Shown here one piece after another: positions 42,339 through 49,967 of a stretch of DNA of 64,000 bases (the stretch's first letter is position 1; each line of letters starts with the position of its first letter). The notes under the pieces are model-generated. The model had not been told where the DNA came from and did not search any database. It saw only the letters and a list, made by a program, of their open reading frames with translations. A program made the translations under genes and the position numbers. Source of the DNA: Kitasatospora sp. NBC_01250 (GTDB taxonomy: Bacteria; Actinomycetota; Actinomycetes; Streptomycetales; Streptomycetaceae). The stretch spans positions 6,758,001 through 6,822,000 of the forward strand of contig NZ_CP108476.1 of NCBI RefSeq assembly GCF_036226465.1, given 5' to 3'.

Positions 42339-42953
42339 TCAGCGGGCGGGCCGCTGCTGGATCCAGATCAGCTTGCGCCCGGTCTCGGCCGGGGCCGTGG
42401 TCGGGGTCTGGTCGATCCGCTCGAGGCGGTAGCCGAGCTTGCGCGGGACGGTGGCACTGGCCGCGTTCGCCTCGTCGCAGTGGATCTCCACCCGCTCGAT
42501 GTCCGGGAGTCCGAGCGCGGCCCCGGTCAGCGCGGCGGCGCCGTTGGTGGCCAGCGAGCGGCCGGTGTGCTCCTGGTCGATCCAGTAGCCGATCTCGATC
42601 GCGCCGGGGCCCACCCGCCGGTGCAGGCCGAACATGCCCAGGACGCTGCCGGGCCGCTCGCTGTGCTCCAGCACGTAGAGGAAGTCCGAGCCGTCCTCCC
42701 AGAGCTGCCAGCCGCGCCGGGTCATCTCCTCGGTGCGGGACAGCGACGGCGCGACGGTCGCCCAGGGCATCCAGGGCCGCAGGTGCTCCAGGTTGCGGGT
42801 GACCGCCGCGTTGACCTCGCGCGCGTGCTCGATGGTGCGGCGGCGCAGGGCGAAGCCGTCGGGCAGCTCCAGCCACTCGGGCGGGCGGCTGGCGGTCGGC
42901 GGCGCGGCGGAGGTTACGGGGTCACCCGCGGTCTGGTTCATGACACGCATCAT
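42339..42953 (-). CDS. RimJ/RimL-type GNAT acetyltransferase
   Basis: A protein of up to 204 residues with the RimJ/L pattern: LRRRTIEHAREVNAAV, HLRPWMPWA near the start, then GMFGLHRRVGPGAIEIGYWI (20 residues), TGRSLATNGAAALTGAAL and VEIHCDEANAASATVPRKLGY in part. Such enzymes acetylate N-termini of proteins or small amines. Two in-frame ATG codons (42953 and 42941) compete as start; neither has a clear ribosome site. Substrate unknown. Confidence 0.83.
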   Translation of the reverse strand: MMRVMNQTAGDPVTSAAPPTASRPPEWLELPDGFALRRRTIEHAREVNAAVTRNLEHLRPWMPWATVAPSLSRTEEMTRRGWQLWEDGSDFLYVLEHSERPGSVLGMFGLHRRVGPGAIEIGYWIDQEHTGRSLATNGAAALTGAALGLPDIERVEIHCDEANAASATVPRKLGYRLERIDQTPTTAPAETGRKLIWIQQRPAR

Positions 42954-43008
42954 GGCAGCCCGTGCGCGCCGCCGACCAGCGAAAAAGCGGCTGCCGGAGG
43001 GCGTTCGC

Positions 43009-43665
43009 TCAGAGCCGGACCACCACCTCGTCCAGTTCCTTGCGGTGCAGATCGGGCACCTGCGCCCGCTCGGCGGGGTAGCCGACCGGGATCACGTAGG
43101 CGGCGCGCTCCTCGGCGGGCCGTTCGCAGATCTCGTTGAGGAACTTCATCGGGCTCGGGGTGTGCGTCAGGGTGGCCAGTCCGGCCTGGTGCAGGGTGGC
43201 CAGCAGCAGGCCGACCGCGATCCCCACCGACTCCTTGGTGTAGTACGGCCGGGGCGAGTGGGGCCCCTTGTGCACCTCGAAGACCACGATCACTGCCGGC
43301 GCGTCGGTCAGGAACGGCTTGTGCCAGTCGGTGCCGATCGGCGCCAGCGCCGCCAGCCACTCCGCCGAGGCCCGGTGGTCGTAGAACTCGCGCTCCTCCG
43401 CCTCCGCGGCCTCGCGCAGCCGCCGCTTGCGGTCCGGGTCGGTGATCACCACGAACCGCCAGGGCTGCACGTGCGCGCCGCTGGGCGCGGTCGCGGCGGT
43501 GCGGATCGCCCAGTCCAGCACCCCCTCGGGGAGCGGGCGGCGGTCGTAGTCGCGGACGGTGCGGCGCTGGGCCATCACGTCGTGGAAGTCCCGGGCACGT
43601 GCCTCGGCCTCGTGGGCCGGCACGTGCATCGGGTGCAGGGGGACGGTCGGGTAGGAGGTCGTCAT
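43009..43665 (-). CDS. Nitroreductase-family FMN oxidoreductase
   Basis: A 218-residue protein of the nitroreductase fold. The N-terminal FMN motif reads RRTVRDYDRRPLPEGVLDWA, followed by APSGAHVQPWRFVVITDP. The middle has ESVGIAVGLLLATLHQAGLATLTHTPSP, read in parts, and the end has VIPVGYPAERAQVPDLHRK. The pattern is close to the iodotyrosine-deiodinase/BluB-like branch. It probably reduces a flavin-bound aromatic or quinone substrate with NAD(P)H. The ATG at 43665 is behind GACCTCC read on the gene strand, so no strong ribosome site is present. Confidence 0.87.
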   Translation of the reverse strand: MTTSYPTVPLHPMHVPAHEAEARARDFHDVMAQRRTVRDYDRRPLPEGVLDWAIRTAATAPSGAHVQPWRFVVITDPDRKRRLREAAEAEEREFYDHRASAEWLAALAPIGTDWHKPFLTDAPAVIVVFEVHKGPHSPRPYYTKESVGIAVGLLLATLHQAGLATLTHTPSPMKFLNEICERPAEERAAYVIPVGYPAERAQVPDLHRKELDEVVVRL

Positions 43666-43694
43666 ACGACCTGTATGGGAGCCCGGCCGGTGGT

Positions 43695-45332
43695 CTAAAC
43701 CTCCGCGACCTTCCCGTCGGTCACCACCAGCCGGCGGTTGACCGAGACCGTCTCCAGCATCCGCCGGTCGTGGGTGACCAGCAGCAGGGTGCCGGTGTAG
43801 GAGGCCAGCGCCGCCTCCAACTGCTCGATGGCGGGCAGGTCCAGGTGGTTGGTCGGCTCGTCCAGCACCAGCAGGTTGACCCCGCGCGCCTGCAGCAGGG
43901 CGAGGGCGGCGCGGGTGCGCTCGCCGGGGGAGAGGGTGTCGGCCGGGCGCAGCACGTGCGCCGCCTTCAGCCCGAACTTGGCCAGCAGGGTGCGGACGTC
44001 GGCCGGCGGCTGCTCGGGGACGGCCGCCTCGAAGGCGTCCAGCAGCCGCTCGGTGCCGAAGAACAGGCCGCGCGCCTGGTCGACCTCGCCGATCACCACG
44101 CCGGAGCCCAACGTGGCCTGGCCCGAGTCGAGTTCGAGCCGCCCGAGGAGGGCGGCCAGCAGGGTGGACTTGCCCGCGCCGTTCGCACCGGTGATCGCCA
44201 CCCGGTCCGCCCAGTCGATCTGCAGGTCCACCGGGCCGAAGCCGAACTCGCCGCGCCGCAGCGCGGCCTGGCGCAGCGTCGCCACCACGGCGCCGGAGCG
44301 CGGGGCCACCGCGATCTCCATCCGCAGCTCCCACTCCTTGCGCGGCTCGTCCACCACGTCCAGGCGCTCGATCATCCGCTGCGTCTGCTTGGCCTTGGCG
44401 GCCTGCTTCTCGGAGGAGGAGGTGGCCGCCGCCTTGCGGAACTTGTCGCTGTCCGGGCTCTTCTTCAGTGCGTTGCGCACGCCCTTGTCCGCCCAGCCCT
44501 TCTGCATCCGCGAGCGGGCCTCCAGGCCGGCCTTGGTGTCGGCGTACTCCTCGTACTCCTCGCGGGCGTGCTGCCGGGCCCGGGCGCGCTCCTGCAGGTA
44601 GGAGTCGTAGCCGCCGCCGTAGAGGTTGACCTGCTGCTGGGCCAGGTCCAGCTCCAGCACCCGGGTCACCGTGCGGGCCAGGAACTCGCGGTCGTGGCTG
44701 ATCAGCACGGTGCCGGCGCGCAGGCCGGTGACGAAGGCCTCCAGCCGGTCCAGCCCGTCCAGGTCGAGGTCGTTGGTCGGCTCGTCGAGCAGGAAGACGT
44801 CGTAGCGGGAGAGCAGCAGCGAGGCCAGGCCCGCGCGGGCCGCCTGGCCGCCGGAGAGCGAGGTCATCTGCGACTCCAGGCCGATCCGCAGACCGAGCGA
44901 GTCGGCGACCTGCTCGGCGCGCTCCTCCAGGTCGGCGCCGCCCAGGCCCAGCCAGCGGTCCAGCGCCTCGGCGTAGGCGTCGTCGGCGCCCGGGCGGCCC
45001 TCCACCAGGCCCTCGGTGGCCGCGTCCAGTGCGGCCTGGGCGGCGGTGACCCCGGTGCGCCGGGCCAGGAAGGCGCCGACGCTCTCGTCCGCGCGGCGCT
45101 CCGGCTCCTGCGGCAGGTGGCCGACGTTGGCGCTGCGCGGGCTGAGCGTGATCGAGCCGCTCTCGGGGCGGTCCAGGCCGGCCAGCAGCCGCAGCAGGGT
45201 CGACTTGCCGGCCCCGTTGACGCCGACCAGCCCGGTCACCTCGCCGGGGGAGACGACCAGGTCGAGCCCGGCGAACAGGGTGCGGTCGCCGTGGCCGGCG
45301 GCGAGGTCCTTGGTTACGAGAGTGGCACTCAT
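43695..45332 (-). CDS. ABC-F family ATPase (first of a divergent pair)
   Basis: A 545-residue protein with two ATPase domains and no membrane segments, the ABC-F layout. Domain 1 has the P-loop GVNGAGKST, signature SLSGGQAARAGLA and Walker B DVFLLDEPTNDLDL. Domain 2 has GANGAGKST, TLSPGERTRAALA and LLVLDEPTNHLDL. The linker between them is charged and carries KKSPDSDKFRKAAATSSSEK. ABC-F proteins act on the ribosome, some as antibiotic-resistance factors. The ATG at 45332 gives MSATLVTKDLA; a GTG at 45341 adds three residues. A second ABC-F gene starts about 300 bp away in the opposite direction. Confidence 0.9.
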   Translation of the reverse strand: MSATLVTKDLAAGHGDRTLFAGLDLVVSPGEVTGLVGVNGAGKSTLLRLLAGLDRPESGSITLSPRSANVGHLPQEPERRADESVGAFLARRTGVTAAQAALDAATEGLVEGRPGADDAYAEALDRWLGLGGADLEERAEQVADSLGLRIGLESQMTSLSGGQAARAGLASLLLSRYDVFLLDEPTNDLDLDGLDRLEAFVTGLRAGTVLISHDREFLARTVTRVLELDLAQQQVNLYGGGYDSYLQERARARQHAREEYEEYADTKAGLEARSRMQKGWADKGVRNALKKSPDSDKFRKAAATSSSEKQAAKAKQTQRMIERLDVVDEPRKEWELRMEIAVAPRSGAVVATLRQAALRRGEFGFGPVDLQIDWADRVAITGANGAGKSTLLAALLGRLELDSGQATLGSGVVIGEVDQARGLFFGTERLLDAFEAAVPEQPPADVRTLLAKFGLKAAHVLRPADTLSPGERTRAALALLQARGVNLLVLDEPTNHLDLPAIEQLEAALASYTGTLLLVTHDRRMLETVSVNRRLVVTDGKVAEV

Positions 45333-45380
45333 GATGGCCACGATCCTAGACGGCCGGGTGAGGTGGCCCGAATTAATGCG

Positions 45381-45409
45381 TTGCCGGTCGTCGCCGGCCG
45401 TCGTAGCGT
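45381..45409 (+). promoter_or_regulatory. Candidate promoter for the second ABC-F gene
   Basis: TTGCCG at 45381-45386 and TAGCGT at 45404-45409 are 17 bp apart. Transcription from here would produce a leader of about 220 bases before the start at 45635. Confidence 0.4.
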
Positions 45410-45478
45410 GGTCGTCGTTGGTCCACCGGCGCCCGTCGGTTCACCGGAACAGGAGAAGGCCGTTGCTCTACTGAGGTC

Positions 45479-45590
45479 ATGAGACACCGCTCCCGCGCTG
45501 AGTCCTCGCGCGGTTGAGGAGTGTGCTCGGCCTCGGTGGGGAGCCTTCGTCGTTCCGCCGTCCGCCCTTCCAGCCCTCTCGCGGTGTCTC
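45479..45590 (+). promoter_or_regulatory. Attenuator-like leader with a small upstream ORF
   Basis: A 12-codon frame at 45479-45517 encodes the Arg-rich peptide MRHRSRAESSRG. Its first codons (GAGACACCGC, 45481-45490) pair exactly with GCGGTGTCTC at 45581-45590, and a local CCGCGC/GCGCGG hairpin lies inside the frame. Ribosome position on this frame could choose between structures, as in leaders of several ABC-F resistance genes. This is inferred from sequence alone. Confidence 0.45.
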
Positions 45591-45634
45591 TCGTGTTGCC
45601 CATTCCCTTGACGAGCAACCCGCAGGAGGCCCCC

Positions 45635-47245
<1,611 letters not shown>

Positions 47246-47253
47246 GGCGCGCA

Positions 47254-47284
47254 CCGCCCTCCCGTCCCCGGTGCGGGAGGGCGG
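47254..47284. terminator. Convergent terminator after the ABC-F gene
   Basis: An 11-bp perfect stem (CCGCCCTCCCG / CGGGAGGGCGG) with a 9-base loop, 8 bp after the ABC-F stop, facing the opposing membrane-protein gene. Confidence 0.75.
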
Positions 47285-47334
47285 CACACGGGCCCGGGGT
47301 TCGCGCTTGGTTCGCCGCTTGGTTCGCGCGCGGC

Positions 47335-48141
47335 TCAGGGCGCGGGGATCGAGGCCATCACCGGGAGCCAGACCGGGTCCTCGGCCAGGGCGGTCAGCTG
47401 CGCCCCGGTGAGCAGCGGCGGGTTGGGGTAGACGTCGGTGTCGCCGGAGCCCTGGTCCGGGACGTTGCCCGACTCGACCGTGAGCGTGATCCCGTCGGAG
47501 CGCTTCAGGGTGGCGTTCCAGACCTGCGTGCCGTTGGGGACGCGGTCCGGCAGCCAGAGCATCAGCTCGGCGCCGCCCGGCAGCGGGGTGTCGGTGCAGT
47601 GGGAGACGGTGGTGGTGGTCCCGCAGCCGGGGGCCAGCCACGGCCCGGACTTCCCCCGGGTGATGGTGATCGAGGCGGTCCCCTTGCCGCTGCCGTTGCT
47701 GATGGCGACGCCGGCCCGTACACCGGGCTCGGGCTCCGTGAGGTCCAGGTTCACCGGGTGGCTGGTCTGGAAGCCGTCGGGCAGCTTGCTCTTGAACAGC
47801 TTCAGCACCTGGGAGCTGGGGACGGCGGTCGTGGCACCCGGGGAGGAACCGGGGCTCGGGGTGGCGGTGGGCGGTGGGGTGGCGGTGGTGCTCTGGGTGG
47901 CGGTGGTCGGGCCGGCCGCCACGCTGGTGCCCGTCGGGCCGTCGGCCGGGCCCTGGTTCAGCGCCACCGCGCCCGCGCCCGCCAGCACGGCGACGGACGC
48001 GACGCTCGCGAGCACCGTGCGCCGGCGCTTGCGGCGCTGCCCGCGCTGGGCGGCGCCGGTCGCCAGCAGGTCCAGTCGCGGGGGTGGGGAGGCGTCGACG
48101 GCCTCCCGCAGGGCAAGGCCCAGATCGTCTTCAAAAGGCAT
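47335..48141 (-). CDS. Single-pass membrane protein linked to an ECF sigma factor
   Basis: A 268-residue protein with a ~40-residue cytoplasmic N-terminus (MPFEDDLGLALREAVD), a basic stretch RRKRRR, one membrane segment (TVLASVASVAVLAGAGAVAL), a Thr/Pro/Ser-rich linker and an extracytoplasmic domain with two Cys (GCGTTTTVSHC). It sits 81 bp downstream of an ECF sigma gene and is read in the same direction. This is the usual place of an anti-sigma or sensor partner of SigE-family factors, but the N-terminus lacks a clear zinc-binding anti-sigma motif. The role as sigma partner is inferred from context. Confidence 0.7.
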   Translation of the reverse strand: MPFEDDLGLALREAVDASPPPRLDLLATGAAQRGQRRKRRRTVLASVASVAVLAGAGAVALNQGPADGPTGTSVAAGPTTATQSTTATPPPTATPSPGSSPGATTAVPSSQVLKLFKSKLPDGFQTSHPVNLDLTEPEPGVRAGVAISNGSGKGTASITITRGKSGPWLAPGCGTTTTVSHCTDTPLPGGAELMLWLPDRVPNGTQVWNATLKRSDGITLTVESGNVPDQGSGDTDVYPNPPLLTGAQLTALAEDPVWLPVMASIPAP

Positions 48142-48222
48142 GGCGGAACCGCGCTTTCGGTCTGAGGTCGGGGAAGGGGCAGAGGACCGAGGCGTGCCGG
48201 GATCCGACCCGGCGAGGGCCGG

Positions 48223-48792
48223 TCAGTGCGGCTGTGGCTGCTGCTGCGGCTGCCGCCGGGGCTGCGCCTGCAGCCGCTCGGCGAAGCTGTCGCCGAGGCG
48301 GGTGCGCAGCTTGGCCAGCGCGCGGTGGCTGCGCGAGCGCACGGCGGTGGAGCTCAGGCTGAGCATGCTCGCGGTCTCCTCGACGCTGCGGTCCTCCCAG
48401 AACCGCAGCACCACCACCGCGCGGTCCGGCGCGGAGAGCTCCTGCAGCGCACGCAGCAGGGTCACCCGGGTGGTGGGGTCGGCGTCCGTGACGGCGACCT
48501 CGGGGAACTCGGAGATCGTGCGCTCGGTGCTGCTGCGCCGGCGGCGCATCGACAGGAAGGTGTTGACGAGCACGGTCTGCGCGTAGCCGGCCGGGTTCTC
48601 CAGCCGGCACAGGCGCTTCCAGCGCACGAACATCCGGCTCAGCGCCTCCTGCACCAGGTCCTCGGCGAGGTGCCGGTCGCCGCCGGTGAGCAGGTAGGCG
48701 GTCTGGTAGAGCTGCCCGCCTCGGGCCGTGGCGAACTCCAGGAAATCGAGCGGCCCTGGTGGCGCCTGATCGGTCGTCGGTGAGTGGTCCAT
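48223..48792 (-). CDS. SigE-family ECF RNA polymerase sigma factor
   Basis: A 189-residue sigma-70 family protein. Region 2 reads LDFLEFATARGGQLYQTAYLLTGGDRHLAEDLVQEAL, in parts, followed by ENPAGYAQTVLVNTFLSMRRRR. Region 4 reads LQELSAPDRAVVVLRFWEDRS and VEETASMLSLSSTAVRSRSHRALAKLR, in parts. The C-terminus is Gln/Pro-rich. The sequence just upstream of the ATG, on the gene strand, has TGCAAC, 18 bases, then CGTTAG, with the predicted start at the ATG; this could be an autoregulated, leaderless promoter (low confidence). A membrane partner gene follows. Confidence 0.88.
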   Translation of the reverse strand: MDHSPTTDQAPPGPLDFLEFATARGGQLYQTAYLLTGGDRHLAEDLVQEALSRMFVRWKRLCRLENPAGYAQTVLVNTFLSMRRRRSSTERTISEFPEVAVTDADPTTRVTLLRALQELSAPDRAVVVLRFWEDRSVEETASMLSLSSTAVRSRSHRALAKLRTRLGDSFAERLQAQPRRQPQQQPQPH

Positions 48793-48870
48793 GCCTGGCT
48801 AACGCTGTGGGCCGAAGGTCATGTTGCAGGGTAGTCCGGGGAATTCTCAGGACCGGTCCCGGGGCCGGTA

Positions 48871-48891
48871 CCGCTCAGGTACCCTGAGCGG
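48871..48891. promoter_or_regulatory. Operator-like palindrome touching the antitoxin start
   Basis: CCGCTCAGG-TAC-CCTGAGCGG is a perfect 9+3+9 inverted repeat that ends one base before the ATG at 48893. A smaller palindrome GGACCGGTCC lies at 48850-48859. The position fits autorepression by the first protein of a toxin-antitoxin operon and leaves no room for a ribosome site. Confidence 0.6.
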
Positions 48892-48892
48892 C

Positions 48893-49120
48893 ATGCCGGC
48901 TCTCAACATCGAGTACACCGAGGCCGAACTGGCCGCGATCCGTGAGGCCGCCGCGGCCGACGGCAAGAGCGTGAAGGCGTACGTGCACGACCTCAGCGTG
49001 CGCGAGCAGCAGCGGCGGACCTTCGTCAACCACGCGGTGGCGTTCTGGAACGCACACCTGGAGGAGTTCGACGCCGCCTTCCCCGAGGACACGCCCGCCG
49101 CCCGGCGCAGTGCGGCGTGA
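48893..49120 (+). CDS. Antitoxin-like small DNA-binding protein (ribbon-helix-helix type, putative)
   Basis: A 75-residue protein whose first half (MPALNIEYTEAELAAIREAA, then ADGKSVKAYVHDLSV) has the beta-strand and two-helix pattern of a ribbon-helix-helix repressor. The acidic C-terminal half would fold onto a toxin. Its TGA overlaps the GTG of the next gene as GTGA, so the two are translationally coupled. A 21-bp palindrome abuts the start codon, consistent with autoregulation. I infer a type II antitoxin role from size, coupling and operator. Confidence 0.7.
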   Translation: MPALNIEYTEAELAAIREAAAADGKSVKAYVHDLSVREQQRRTFVNHAVAFWNAHLEEFDAAFPEDTPAARRSAA

Positions 49121-49491
49121 TGATCCTGCACGTCGACATCTGCTGGCTCCTCGACGTCCAGGAGCAGGCCTCGCCGGAGGACCTGAGCGTGCGGGACTAC
49201 TCCGCGCTGCAGGCCGCCGTGGCCCGGCACCGGGTGAACACCGCCCAGCTCGGCCATGACGCCGACCCGGCCTGGTGCGCCGCCACGCTGATGCACACCA
49301 TCGTGCTGCTGCGCCCGCTGCCGGTGCGCAACAACCTCTACGCCTGCATGGCGACCGCCGCCTACATGCACGCGGCCAAGGAGGGCATCGACCCGCCCTA
49401 CGGCGCCCTGGTCGAGCTGGCCCGCGACGTGGCCGACGCCAAGGCCGACGTCTTCGCGGCGGCCGACCGGATCCGGGAGTGGCGGATCTAG
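49117..49491 (+). CDS. Fic/Doc-fold toxin-like protein with degenerate active site
   Basis: A 124-residue protein with the length and helical pattern of Doc/Fic toxins. The catalytic loop, normally H-P-F-x-D-G-N-K-R or a variant, aligns to LLRPLPVRNNLYACMA, so the His is Arg, the Phe is Leu and the final Lys-Arg is lost. One Asn is kept. Such a protein is unlikely to transfer AMP or phosphate by the usual Fic reaction. The start is GTG at 49117 overlapping the upstream stop; ATG at 49120 is an alternative. Similar small proteins seem common in streptomycetes, so this may be a maintained non-enzymatic or differently acting toxin. Confidence 0.65.
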   Translation: MMILHVDICWLLDVQEQASPEDLSVRDYSALQAAVARHRVNTAQLGHDADPAWCAATLMHTIVLLRPLPVRNNLYACMATAAYMHAAKEGIDPPYGALVELARDVADAKADVFAAADRIREWRI

Positions 49492-49537
49492 ACCCGCGAC
49501 GAGGAACCGAAGTCGGCGTACCGGTGTGGCAGTTCTG

Positions 49538-49566
49538 TTGACGGTGCTGTTCGGCTGGGCAACACT
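49538..49566 (+). promoter_or_regulatory. Candidate promoter of the RiPP operon
   Basis: TTGACG at 49538-49543 and AACACT at 49561-49566 are 17 bp apart, a weak vegetative-type pair about 110 bp before the precursor start. The surrounding DNA is less GC-rich than the flanking genes. Confidence 0.3.
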
Positions 49567-49573
49567 GGCTTCC

Positions 49574-49591
49574 GGTCGCGTACGCGCGACC
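49574..49591. promoter_or_regulatory. Inverted repeat upstream of the RiPP precursor gene
   Basis: GGTCGCG-TACG-CGCGACC is a perfect 7+4+7 inverted repeat just downstream of the proposed promoter, about 87 bp before the precursor start. It could be an operator. No dedicated regulator gene is adjacent. Confidence 0.45.
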
Positions 49592-49677
49592 GAGGCATAT
49601 TCAGTGAAACCGCACGACGCCTGGTCACCCGAGCCGTGGTGGCCTGTGGTGCCACATCTGTGTCAGGAGGACTCTCC

Positions 49678-49824
49678 ATGGAAGCTCCCACCGCACAAGC
49701 TCCGCAGGACGACACCCTCATCACCGACGAGGAGTTCGACCTCGTGATCGGTGACCTGGAGCAGGATGCTCCGAAAAGCACGCCGAGTGCCGGGACCTGT
49801 TTCCACGTCTACTGCGCTCTGTAG
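49678..49824 (+). CDS. RiPP precursor peptide (lanthipeptide-like)
   Basis: A 48-residue peptide with a strong AGGAGGA ribosome site 6 bp before the ATG. The leader is acidic and helical (TLITDEEFDLVIGDLEQD), like class II lanthipeptide leaders. The tail STPSAGTCFHVYCAL (residues 34-48) has two Cys (41, 46) and four Ser/Thr (34, 35, 37, 40) that a LanM-type enzyme could dehydrate and that could form thioether rings. The GG cleavage site of many class II leaders is absent. The next gene is a LanM-like dehydratase. Ring pattern and cleavage point are not predictable here; a leader end near Ala31-Pro32-Lys33 is plausible. Confidence 0.8.
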   Translation: MEAPTAQAPQDDTLITDEEFDLVIGDLEQDAPKSTPSAGTCFHVYCAL

Positions 49825-49900
49825 CAGGCGTTTCTGAGGTCGTCCCGGGGAACAGCCCCCTGACAACGTCGCTGCTTCCAGGCACAGCGCAGACCACGAC

Positions 49901-49938
49901 GCCGCGCGGCGCGGGCCCGAGCGGCCGCGCCGCGCGGC
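49901..49938 (+). terminator. Attenuator hairpin between precursor and modifying enzymes
   Basis: A perfect 14-bp GC-only stem (GCCGCGCGGCGCGG and its complement) with a 10-base loop, 76 bp after the precursor stop and 29 bp before the dehydratase start. Partial termination here would give more precursor than enzyme mRNA, as in many lanthipeptide operons. Confidence 0.7.
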
Positions 49939-49967
49939 CGTACATCGATCTCCTGGCTAGGGGCCGA

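Noticed and set aside
49526..49747. A 73-codon frame overlapping the RiPP precursor
   Set aside because: It starts inside the promoter region, overlaps the better-supported precursor with its AGGAGGA site, and shows no family feature beyond a hydrophobic start.
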